From Deltaproteobacteria bacterium (GTDB lineage Bacteria; Myxococcota; Kuafuiibacteriia; Kuafuiibacteriales; Kuafuiibacteriaceae), in the NCBI GenBank assembly GCA_020632995.1, contig JACKEN010000001.1, positions 776,001-840,000 on the forward strand: a stretch of DNA of 64,000 nt, written 5' to 3'. The notes below the pieces were generated by a model that ran no database searches, was not told the DNA's origin, and saw only the letters and a list, made by a program, of their open reading frames with translations. Positions 16,307 through 25,424 of this stretch are shown here, in pieces (position 1 is the stretch's first letter; every line of letters begins with the position of its first letter). The translations under genes and the position numbers were made by a program.

Positions 16307-18877
16307 TCAGAAGAGGTGGACCTTCCCGGCCGAGATGATGGTCGGGTAGGGGCCGGTCCCGGTGGCGACGTCGTCGGTGTGGGAGAGGCCGAGCTGGCCG
16401 TAGGTGTTCTCGCCCCAGCAGTAGGTGTCGCCGTTGGTGAGGACCGCGCAAGTGTGGTTGCCGCCTGCGGCGATGTGTCGGGCGGGGGCGGGGAGGGGGA
16501 CGTCGCCGACTTGGAGGATGGAGCTCACCCTGGTGTATGCAAGGCCGAACGCCGCTCCACCGACCCACTGCAAGCGGAGGTTGGCGAAGGGGGACAGCTC
16601 GTAGCCGAGGCTTCCGCCTCCGGCTGGCCCCCAGCAACGGACTGCGCCCGTGGTGAGTCGTGCGCAGGTGTGTCTCGAACCCGCTGCAAGTTCCACTGCG
16701 GTTCCGCCAACTGGAACGTCGCCGGCTTGTGCAATGGAGATCGTTCCCGACCCGACATCGCCGTTGAAGTCATAGCCGAGGAGGCTGGGCTGTCCACCGG
16801 GTTGCGGGATGACGACTTGCCCTCCGCCTTCACCCCAGCAGCGGACGGCACCGCTCGTGAGCAGCGCGCACGTGTGCGCGTCACCCGTCACGATCGCCTG
16901 GACAGTCGCTCCGACGGGGACATCTGTCGTCGTGTGTGTTCTTGGCTCGCCGCTCCCGCCTACGGACATGGTGTCACCGTACCCGAGTCGGCCATCTGCG
17001 CCGTTGCCCCAGCACCGGACCGTACCGGTGCCAAAGCTGAGAGCGCATGCGTGGTCCAATCCAGCGCTGATTCTCGTCGTGAGGAAGCCGATTCCGAGGC
17101 CTGACTGACTCAGGTCGGGCCCCACACCGTCTCCGAGGTTCGTTGAGAGGCCGAGACCATTGGCGTCGGCGCGGCCCCAGCAATTCAAGCCGCCGAAGAT
17201 CACCCGACATCCGAACCCCGAGCCCACGTCGACATACGAAGCCACCCACTGGCTGGACGGGAACGGCAGGTCGCCTGCAGCGACGATCGATCTACTCACA
17301 GTGTCGCCGACGTTGTTGGTGCTGTTGTGCCCCAGACCCCCGAACTCGCCGGAGCCCCAGCAGCGGATTGCCCCCTGGGCCGACAGCGCGCAAGTGTGCT
17401 CGGCGCCCGCGGTAACCTGCGTCGCCGCCCAGCCTACGGTCACCGGCGGGGTCTGGGCAACCGAGCGGCTCGGTGCGTCGCCTACGTTCGTCGTGGTGTT
17501 GTGACCCAGTCGTCCCGAAGTGCCGAGGCCCCAGCACTTGATCGAGCCGTCGGCGAACCGAGCACACGTATGAGCATCACCGAGCGTGAGCTGGACCGGA
17601 GCCTGGTGCCACGTCACCTGCACGGATTGGGGTTGGCTCGCGGTGACCGTGCAGTCCGCGTCGGCCGTGGTGCAGGCTCCGGCCCAGGCGTCGTGGTAGC
17701 TGTCTGCGTCCGGGGTCGAGGTCAGGACCACCTGAGTCCCCACGACGAAGTCGGCCGAGCACGTGGGTGGGCAGCTTATCCCGGCCGGGTTCGACGTGAC
17801 GGTGCCCGCCCCGGTCGAGACAGGGTCGACGGTCACGTTGATCGGGTGGGTGATACGGTTGAACTGCGCGGCGACGTTCTGGGCGCTGCCGACGAACAAC
17901 GTACAGGGCTGCGTCCCGGTGCAGGCCGCGTTGCCCTGCCAGCCGACGAGGGTCGAGGTGGCGTCTGGGCTCGCGGTGAAGGTGACGGAGCTGCCCACCG
18001 CGTAGCTGGCGGTGCAGGCGTTGGCGGGGCAGTCGATGACGCCGTCGCTCGAGGTGATGGTGCCACCGCCCGTCCCGACGACCGAGACCGAGACGGTGGC
18101 GCGGTTCTGGTCGAACGCAGCGTTGGCGGTCACGTGCGCGGTGACGGTGAGGGCGCAGGTGGCGGCGAGGCCCTGACAGTCCCCGGACCAGCCTCCGAAG
18201 CCGTTGTTGGCGTCCGGCTGAGCCCGGAGTTCGATCTGGGTGCCGTGGGCGACCTCCACCTCGCACTGGCCTGGACATGCGAGGCCCTGGTTGGCCTCAG
18301 TGACCTGGCCGCGCCCGTCTCCGCTCGTGGTGAGGGTGACCGAGTAGCGGCGCAGATCGAACCTTACCTCGACCTCGGCATTGGCGTTCAGAACGAGTTC
18401 GCAGCTGGGGTCCTGGCCGCAGGCCGCCACTGACCAGGCGTCGAGGGTGCTGCTGGAGTCTGGCTGGGCGACCAGCGTGATGGTGCTGCCCGCCTCGACC
18501 TGGAGGCTGCAAGCGCCTGGACACGCCAGGTTGGTGCCGGCGGCGGTGATGGTGCCGCCACCGTCTCCGGTGAGCACTACGGTCAAGGTCACGAGGGGAG
18601 GGCCGGCGTCGACCGCGCCGTCCGCGGGGGTCGCGTCGCTCGCCCCTGCGTCAAGAGACCCGGAGTCGAGCCCGCCGTCGTCGAGTCCCCCGGTGTCGAG
18701 CGGCTCCGCGTCGGGGGCGCCGTCCTGGGACCCTCCGTCCTGGCCGGGGCCCGTATCAGGGTGGGACCCGCTGTCGAGGGTGACCTCGGCGTCGAGGGGT
18801 CCGGCATCGTCGGGGGGCACAATCTCGCCGAAGCAGCTCGCCAGGAGCATCGGGGTAACGAGCAGGTATCGCCTCAT
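16307..18877 (-). CDS. Lipoprotein with four InlB-like repeats and a seven-unit RCC1-type propeller
   Basis: 856 aa from the ATG at 18877 (MRRYLLVTPMLLASC, lipobox LLASC); a start 10 codons upstream would place 10 extra residues before it. A long Asp/Gly/Ser/Pro linker (about 20-95) leads to four tandem repeats of about 80 residues with the pattern GxGTI..C...C..G, typical of the bacterial InlB B-repeat-like family. Seven units then follow of the form HTCA...G.. CWG.G, the Cys/Trp-rich bacterial RCC1 variant, which probably form one beta-propeller. Exported and surface-anchored; the ligand is unknown. Base composition is visibly less GC-biased than in neighbouring genes. Confidence 0.9.
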   Translation of the reverse strand: MRRYLLVTPMLLASCFGEIVPPDDAGPLDAEVTLDSGSHPDTGPGQDGGSQDGAPDAEPLDTGGLDDGGLDSGSLDAGASDATPADGAVDAGPPLVTLTVVLTGDGGGTITAAGTNLACPGACSLQVEAGSTITLVAQPDSSSTLDAWSVAACGQDPSCELVLNANAEVEVRFDLRRYSVTLTTSGDGRGQVTEANQGLACPGQCEVEVAHGTQIELRAQPDANNGFGGWSGDCQGLAATCALTVTAHVTANAAFDQNRATVSVSVVGTGGGTITSSDGVIDCPANACTASYAVGSSVTFTASPDATSTLVGWQGNAACTGTQPCTLFVGSAQNVAAQFNRITHPINVTVDPVSTGAGTVTSNPAGISCPPTCSADFVVGTQVVLTSTPDADSYHDAWAGACTTADADCTVTASQPQSVQVTWHQAPVQLTLGDAHTCARFADGSIKCWGLGTSGRLGHNTTTNVGDAPSRSVAQTPPVTVGWAATQVTAGAEHTCALSAQGAIRCWGSGEFGGLGHNSTNNVGDTVSRSIVAAGDLPFPSSQWVASYVDVGSGFGCRVIFGGLNCWGRADANGLGLSTNLGDGVGPDLSQSGLGIGFLTTRISAGLDHACALSFGTGTVRCWGNGADGRLGYGDTMSVGGSGEPRTHTTTDVPVGATVQAIVTGDAHTCALLTSGAVRCWGEGGGQVVIPQPGGQPSLLGYDFNGDVGSGTISIAQAGDVPVGGTAVELAAGSRHTCARLTTGAVRCWGPAGGGSLGYELSPFANLRLQWVGGAAFGLAYTRVSSILQVGDVPLPAPARHIAAGGNHTCAVLTNGDTYCWGENTYGQLGLSHTDDVATGTGPYPTIISAGKVHLF

Positions 18878-18885
18878 GCCACTCG

Positions 18886-18894
18886 TGGTTAGCA
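18886..18894 (-). promoter_or_regulatory. Candidate extended -10 of the RCC1 lipoprotein gene
   Basis: Minus strand TGC-TAACCA (18894-18886) ends 8 nt before the ATG at 18877. No Shine-Dalgarno lies between them, so the mRNA may be leaderless. Confidence 0.4.
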
Positions 18895-18970
18895 CGAAGC
18901 GCGCCATGAATGTCCATGGCCCCCAGTTGGAGGTGCGATGGAGGGTTGAGCCACACCATGCCTACAGCAT

Positions 18971-18997
18971 CGTCCGGAACTCCGACCGTTCCGGACG
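18971..18997. promoter_or_regulatory. Perfect 10-bp inverted repeat in a divergent intergenic region
   Basis: Arms CGTCCGGAAC (18971-18980) and GTTCCGGACG (18988-18997) flank a 7-bp spacer. It lies roughly midway between the divergent starts at 18877 and 19090. The position and symmetry suggest an operator controlling both lipoprotein genes. A hairpin role in RNA is possible, but no T-run follows on either strand. Confidence 0.55.
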
Positions 18998-19089
18998 GAC
19001 GGCCCACCGGCCGACGCCGCGGACGGGGCAGGATACGGAGATCATCCGACCCGAAGTGGGCTACGCCGGTAGTAGGTCCTCAGAACACC

Positions 19090-20415
19090 ATGCGCACAGG
19101 ACCCAGCTCAGCTCAGCTCATGTTCATCGCCCTCGGGGTTGCCGCGTTGGCCGCCGGTTGCGGCAGCGACCGGACCTCCAGCGGGACCAAGAAGCCGCCC
19201 GCGAACAACAACAACAACAACACGAACAACAACAACACCGCCAACGACTGCTCGGCCAACCCGAACAGCTGCGCGGCGAACGAGCTGATGGGCGCTGCGC
19301 CCGCGTGCACCTGCCTCAACGTGTGCGCCACCGGGTATCAGTGGAACTCGGGGACGCGGTCGTGCGACGCGATCAACAACAACAACAACAACACGAACAA
19401 CAACAACACCAACAACAACACGAACGACTGCTCGGCCAACCCGAATGGCTGCGCGCTCCACGAGTTGGTTGGTGCGGCTCCGGCGTGTAACTGTCTCAAC
19501 GTGTGTGACACGGGCTACCAGTGGAACGCCTCCACGATGGTCTGTGACCCGGTCAACAACAACAACAACAACAACACGAACAACAACAACACCCAGCAGG
19601 GCTGCACGGTGGATAGCGACTGTGCCCTGGGGGATCAGTGCCTCGACGTTGGTGGGCAGAACGTGGGCCCCTGCAACGGGGCCGCGAACTGCGGCTGCTT
19701 CACCGCCTGTACGCCCAACCTCCCCACTGGGCCGATGTCGAACTGCGACGCTGGCGAGATCTGCATCTGGCTCGATGGATCTACTCCGGATGGTCTTTGT
19801 GTGCAGGACGCTGGCGGCGGGACTCAGGGGGCGAGCTGCAGCGCAATGTTTGATGCCATGAACCGCCAAACGGATAGCACCTGCGCTCCGAACTACTATT
19901 GCTGGGGTGCGAGCCCGTCCGCGCCGACAGGGCTCTGTGCGCGCTTCTGTCCCGCAGGCAACAACTCGCTGTGTCCGTCGTTCGGCAACTATGCTTGCGC
20001 GACGAGCCTCTCGCAGGATGGCTCGTTCGGTCTCTGCATGAACGCTCCGTTGCCGACGGCAAGTGACGACGCTGCTGCCTGCACGACCAATGCCGACTGC
20101 ATGATCTCCGGGCAGTGTGTGACTGAGTTCGGTGGGCTCTGTGCGGCGAGTTGCTCTGGACTGAGCCTCTGCGCGGAGTCGTCGTTCTGCCTGAACCTGG
20201 ACCTCAGCCCCAACGGAATGAACTACGGCGACGGCTGCATCCGAGATTGCACCACTGGCGGCAACGCTGTCTGCAAAGCAGTCAACACTGGCTCGGCCTG
20301 TCACTACTACGACGACGGCAACGGAGGTAGCCTCGGCTTCTGCCTGTACGACTGCAACGCCGCAGGCGGCTGTCCCACGGGCCAGACCTGTCAAGCCAAC
20401 GGCGATTGCCGCTGA
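19090..20415 (+). CDS. Cys-rich lipoprotein with Asn-repeat linkers
   Basis: 441 aa from the ATG at 19090 (lipobox ALAAGC); a later ATG at 19120 would also keep the lipobox. Three Asn/Thr linkers separate two near-identical Cys modules of about 43 residues (NDCSANPN..CA..EL.GAAPAC.CLNVC.TGYQWN), followed by a longer Cys-rich region with many C..C pairs resembling epidermal-growth-factor-like or Myxococcota disulfide repeats. It should sit on the outer membrane or cell surface, with disulfide-stabilised knobs on flexible linkers. The function is unknown. Third codon positions are less GC-biased than in the flanking housekeeping genes. Confidence 0.85.
   Translation: MRTGPSSAQLMFIALGVAALAAGCGSDRTSSGTKKPPANNNNNNTNNNNTANDCSANPNSCAANELMGAAPACTCLNVCATGYQWNSGTRSCDAINNNNNNTNNNNTNNNTNDCSANPNGCALHELVGAAPACNCLNVCDTGYQWNASTMVCDPVNNNNNNNTNNNNTQQGCTVDSDCALGDQCLDVGGQNVGPCNGAANCGCFTACTPNLPTGPMSNCDAGEICIWLDGSTPDGLCVQDAGGGTQGASCSAMFDAMNRQTDSTCAPNYYCWGASPSAPTGLCARFCPAGNNSLCPSFGNYACATSLSQDGSFGLCMNAPLPTASDDAAACTTNADCMISGQCVTEFGGLCAASCSGLSLCAESSFCLNLDLSPNGMNYGDGCIRDCTTGGNAVCKAVNTGSACHYYDDGNGGSLGFCLYDCNAAGGCPTGQTCQANGDCR
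19204..19239 (+). repeat. Asn/Thr linker microsatellite 1 (AAC)n
   Basis: Six AAC codons, one Thr codon, four AAC codons and one Thr codon, in frame inside the lipoprotein gene. Such tracts can change length by slippage without breaking the frame. Confidence 0.95.
19375..19425 (+). repeat. Asn/Thr linker microsatellite 2 (AAC)n
   Basis: Pattern N6-T-N4-T-N3-T-N, encoded almost only by AAC for Asn and ACG/ACC for Thr, between the two duplicated Cys modules. Confidence 0.95.
19555..19593 (+). repeat. Asn/Thr linker microsatellite 3 (AAC)n
   Basis: Pattern N7-T-N4-T after the second Cys module. The three linkers differ in repeat number, which is consistent with slippage. Confidence 0.95.
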
Positions 20416-20428
20416 GCCCCGCCCCCAC

Positions 20429-20459
20429 GTGACGCGCCGGTCACCCAGCCGGGCGTCAC
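20429..20459 (+). terminator. Hairpin after the Asn-linker lipoprotein gene
   Basis: An 11-bp stem with a one-base bulge (20429-20440 with 20449-20459) and an 8-nt loop, 13 nt after the stop codon. No T-run follows, so it may be a weak or Rho-assisted terminator. Confidence 0.45.
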
Positions 20460-20492
20460 GCGCCTCCCTGCCCCCATTCCCTCCCGCGCCCC

Positions 20493-20521
20493 TTGCCTGG
20501 GCTCGCCCGCGCCGCTAGACA
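20493..20521 (+). promoter_or_regulatory. Candidate promoter of bcp
   Basis: TTGCCT (20493-20498), 17-nt spacer, TAGACA (20516-20521), then 9 nt to the ATG at 20531. No Shine-Dalgarno is present, so a leaderless or near-leaderless mRNA is predicted. Confidence 0.5.
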
Positions 20522-20530
20522 CCGCGGTGC

Positions 20531-21181
20531 ATGGCCACCAAGAAAGCCCCCGCCAAGAAGGCCCCCGCGGCCAAGAAGGCGCCCGCCAAGAAGGCCCCTG
20601 CGGCCAAGAAGCCAGCGACCGCGGCCAAGAAGGCGCCGGCCAAGAAGGCCCCCGCGGCCAAGAAGGCCCCGGCCAAGAAGCCAGCGACCGCGGCACCGGC
20701 GCCTGCGGTGCGGCCCGCGCCCAAGGTGGGCTCGGTGGCGCCCGCGTTCAGCCTCCCGGCCAGCGACGGCGCCGAGGTGTCCCTCGCCGGGCTGAAGGGC
20801 AAGCGGGTCGTGCTGTACTTCTATCCGAAGGACAACACCCCGGGGTGCACCATCGAGGCGTGCGGGTTCCGGGACGCGTCGGCGGAGTTCGCGGCCCAGA
20901 ACGCGGTGGTGCTCGGGGTGAGCCGGGACTCGGTGAAGTCGCACCAGGGGTTCATCGCGAAGCAGGGGCTGGACTTCGTGCTGTTGTCGGACCCGGCGGG
21001 CGAGGTGATCTCGGCCTACGGGAGCTGGGGGCCCAAGAAGTTCATGGGGCGCGAGTTCGACGGGATCCTCCGCACCACCGTGCTCATCGACGAGAAGGGC
21101 AAGATCGCGAAGGTCTACCCGAAGGTGAGCCCCAAGACCCACGCGGCCGAGATCCTCGCGGACCTCGAGGCGATGGGCTGA
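20531..21181 (+). CDS. bcp: Bcp/PrxQ-type peroxiredoxin with histone H1-like N-terminal tail
   Basis: 216 aa. Residues 2 to about 60 are a low-complexity Lys/Ala/Pro tail built from KKAPA and AKKPATAA units, like eukaryotic histone H1 or bacterial H1-like DNA-binding tails. Residues about 65-216 are a complete thioredoxin-dependent peroxiredoxin that reduces hydroperoxides. The peroxidatic Cys is C106 in NTPGCT and the resolving Cys is C111 five residues later, the PrxQ arrangement. Bcp proteins are usually about 155 aa, so the tail is an addition. It is followed after 7 nt by psd. The tail could bring peroxide defence to the nucleoid; that is inference. Confidence 0.92.
   Translation: MATKKAPAKKAPAAKKAPAKKAPAAKKPATAAKKAPAKKAPAAKKAPAKKPATAAPAPAVRPAPKVGSVAPAFSLPASDGAEVSLAGLKGKRVVLYFYPKDNTPGCTIEACGFRDASAEFAAQNAVVLGVSRDSVKSHQGFIAKQGLDFVLLSDPAGEVISAYGSWGPKKFMGREFDGILRTTVLIDEKGKIAKVYPKVSPKTHAAEILADLEAMG
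20540..20695 (+). repeat. Tandem Lys/Ala/Pro-coding repeat (H1-like tail)
   Basis: Imperfect repeats around gccaagaaggcccc encode KKAPA units. The underlying DNA is repetitive and could vary in copy number between strains. Confidence 0.9.
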
Positions 21182-21188
21182 GGCGAGC

Positions 21189-22025
21189 ATGGACCGCCAG
21201 AAGCTCTACCTCGACGCGCTCCGGGTGGTGCCCAAGAAGGGCCTCTCGCGGACGGTGCGGCGGCTGACCCAGGTCCGCTCGCAGATGGCGGTGCGGCGCT
21301 TCGCGGCCCGCTTCGACCTGGACATGACGGAGGCCGAGCAGCCGATCGAGGCGTACGAGACGATCCTCGATCTGTTCACCCGGCGCCTCAAGCCGGGCGC
21401 GCGGCCGATCGACCCGGACCCGAAGGCGCTCGTGAGCCCGGCCGACGGCGCCTGGTTGGTCGGCGGCCCCGTGGGGGACGGCGAGCTGGTCCAGGCCAAG
21501 GGGCGCACCTACAGCCTGGGGGCGCTCCTGGCCGAGCCCAGCGCGCCGAAGACGTTCCGCAACGGAGCTTGCTTCACCATCTACCTGTCGCCGCGGGACT
21601 ACCACCGGGTGCACTGCCCGGTGGACGGCGCGATCACCGGCTACACCTACGTGCCCGGTGATCTCTTCCCGGTGAACTCGGCCGGGGTGAACCACGTCGA
21701 TCAGCTCTTCGCGCGCAACGAGCGCCTGATCATCCACCTCAGCACCGAGACCTTCGGGCGGGTCGAGGTGGTGATGGTCGGGGCGACCAACGTCGGGCAC
21801 ATGACCCTCGCGTTCGACGCCGCGGTGGCCACCAACACCGGCCACCGGGAGCTGGAGCGGCACGCCTACGATCCGCCGATCGCCATCGCGCGCGGCGACG
21901 AGCTCGGGGTGTTCGAGATGGGCTCCACCGTCATCGTGGCCACCGAGCGCGGCCTCGAGCTCGAGCCGTTCCAGGGCGGGGACGTGATGCGCCTCGGCCG
22001 CCGGATCGGGACGCTGGCCGGCTGA
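21189..22025 (+). CDS. psd: Phosphatidylserine decarboxylase (proenzyme)
   Basis: 278 aa. It converts phosphatidylserine to phosphatidylethanolamine at the inner membrane. Visible are SPADG (catalytic Asp), the His-containing DYHRVHCPVDG and the autocleavage site MGST near residue 245, where the usual LGST Leu is Met; the Gly-Ser bond that generates the pyruvoyl group is intact. The length suits the family. It begins 8 nt after the bcp stop and is probably cotranscribed. Its stop is 2 nt from the end of the convergent TPR-like lipoprotein gene, leaving no space for a terminator. Confidence 0.95.
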   Translation: MDRQKLYLDALRVVPKKGLSRTVRRLTQVRSQMAVRRFAARFDLDMTEAEQPIEAYETILDLFTRRLKPGARPIDPDPKALVSPADGAWLVGGPVGDGELVQAKGRTYSLGALLAEPSAPKTFRNGACFTIYLSPRDYHRVHCPVDGAITGYTYVPGDLFPVNSAGVNHVDQLFARNERLIIHLSTETFGRVEVVMVGATNVGHMTLAFDAAVATNTGHRELERHAYDPPIAIARGDELGVFEMGSTVIVATERGLELEPFQGGDVMRLGRRIGTLAG

Positions 22026-22027
22026 TC

Positions 22028-22600
22028 CTACTTGCCCCCGAAGCCCTCGCTCGGGGCGTCGGGATCGTCTTCGGGCACCGAGGGCACCAGCTCCAGCACC
22101 TGGTCGACCTCGCGATCCTCGGGATCGAGCTTGCGGGCCCGCTCGAGCGCCTCGACCGCGGCCGCGCGCTCCCCTCTCATGATGAGCGCCCGGGCGCGGA
22201 CCACCTGCACCGCGGCCCGCTCCGGGGCCGCCTTCTCCGCCCGGGCCACGTCCTCGAGGGCCGCGTCCACCATGCCCTGGCTCAGCCGCGCGCGTGCCCG
22301 GCGCTCCAGGGCCTCGCTCAGCGCGTCCCGGTGCCGCTGGAGGTTCCCGAGCACCTCGAGCTCCAGGTCGAGCACCTCCATGCAGCGCCCCACGTCGGCC
22401 GCGGCGCGGCAGTAGGACTCCACCGCGCCGTCCCACGCGGCCAGGTTTGCCGGATCGGCCTTGGCTGCGGCGAGGAAGCGGGCGCCGGCCTCGGCGTGCT
22501 CGCCCCGGGCGGCCAGGGCCTTGGCCTCGTCGAGGGGGCGGTCCGGGCACCCGAGCAGGGCTACGGCGGCGAAGGCGAGGGGCAGGGCGAGCCGGCGCAC
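22028..22600 (-). CDS. Predicted lipoprotein with TPR-like helical repeats
   Basis: 190 aa from the GTG at 22600 (MRRLALPLAFAAVALLGC, lipobox ALLGC). A far longer open frame runs upstream antisense to hppA and is not coding. The mature protein has Ala-rich helical pairs (ALAARGEHAEAGARFLAAAK, ARALIMRGERAAAVEALERA) with TPR character and two extra Cys (YCRAAADVGRC), which could form a disulfide. The acidic C-terminus ends EDDPDAPSEGFGGK. The family is not recognised and the role is probably as an envelope scaffold. A TATGGG hexamer on the minus strand ends 6 nt before the start. Confidence 0.8.
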   Translation of the reverse strand: MRRLALPLAFAAVALLGCPDRPLDEAKALAARGEHAEAGARFLAAAKADPANLAAWDGAVESYCRAAADVGRCMEVLDLELEVLGNLQRHRDALSEALERRARARLSQGMVDAALEDVARAEKAAPERAAVQVVRARALIMRGERAAAVEALERARKLDPEDREVDQVLELVPSVPEDDPDAPSEGFGGK

Positions 22601-22676
22601 GCCCGACCCATAACGCCTCCCGGGGCCTCGGCAAAAGGGGAGTCCGGGCCTGCCCCGAGGGGGGTTTCGGCCATGA

Positions 22677-22713
22677 CGTTTTGCTTGACCCGGGTGGAGC
22701 AAACGAAGATACC
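22677..22713 (+). promoter_or_regulatory. hppA promoter with overlapping inverted repeat
   Basis: TTGACC (22685-22690), 17-nt spacer, GATACC (22708-22713), then 10 nt to the ATG with no Shine-Dalgarno. An imperfect inverted repeat, CGTTTTGCT (22677-22685) and AGCAAACG (22698-22705), brackets the -35 hexamer and spacer, as an operator would. Confidence 0.5.
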
Positions 22714-22723
22714 CCCGCCCCAC

Positions 22724-24838
<2,115 letters not shown>

Positions 24839-24872
24839 GCCCGGGTCCGAGCCGGCTCGACCGGCTGACCCC

Positions 24873-24922
24873 GAGGGGCGCCCGCTCTTCCCGATGGGAG
24901 GGGCTGGGCGCCTCGTCGTTTT
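24873..24922 (+). terminator. Terminator after hppA
   Basis: GAGGGGCGCCC (24873-24883) pairs with GGGCGCCTC (24906-24914) with one bulged G. A second inner hairpin (cttccc/gggagg) fills the loop, and gtcgttttc follows. A good intrinsic terminator separating hppA from greA. Confidence 0.75.
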
Positions 24923-24943
24923 CTGGCCTATAGGAGAAGAGCC

Positions 24944-25423
24944 ATGTCGGACCGTGAACCGATGACCGTCACCGGCTACGCGCGCCTCAAGGACGAGCTG
25001 AAGGACCTCAAGAGCGTCCAGCGCCCCGCCATCAGCGCGGCGATCGAGGAGGCCCGGGCCCACGGCGACCTCAAGGAGAACGCCGAGTACCACGCCGCCA
25101 AGGAGAAGCAGGCCTTCATCGAGGGCCGCATCAAGGAGGTGGAGTCGAAGCTGGCCCTGGCCGAGGTGATCGACCCCTCCACCCTCACCGGCGACAAGGT
25201 GGTCTTCGGGGCCACGGTGACGGTGGTCGACGGCGAGTCCGGCGAGACCTCGCGCTACCAGATCGTCGGGCTCGACGAGGCCGACCTGAAGGAGGGGAAG
25301 ATCTCCCTCACCGCGCCGATCGCCCGCGCCCTCATGGGCAAGCGGGTGGGGGACATCGTCGAGGTGAAGCTCCCCAAGCGCGGCAACAAGGAGCTCGAGG
25401 TCGAGAAGGTGGAGTTCGTCTGA
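24944..25423 (+). CDS. greA: Transcription elongation factor GreA
   Basis: 159 aa, typical length. It rescues backtracked RNA polymerase by stimulating transcript cleavage. The N-terminal coiled coil with HGDLKENAEYHAAKEKQ carries the acidic tip residues (D/E) that reach the polymerase active site, and the C-terminal domain is of FKBP type. AGGAG (about 24932) lies upstream of the ATG. The next gene, recG, starts 1 nt after the stop, so the two are in one operon. Confidence 0.98.
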   Translation: MSDREPMTVTGYARLKDELKDLKSVQRPAISAAIEEARAHGDLKENAEYHAAKEKQAFIEGRIKEVESKLALAEVIDPSTLTGDKVVFGATVTVVDGESGETSRYQIVGLDEADLKEGKISLTAPIARALMGKRVGDIVEVKLPKRGNKELEVEKVEFV

Positions 25424-25424
25424 G

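Noticed and set aside
19108..20394. 428-aa minus-strand open frame with Val-rich repeats opposite the Asn-linker gene
   Set aside because: The Val runs are the reverse complement of AAC repeats; the plus strand has a lipoprotein signal and ordered Cys pattern.
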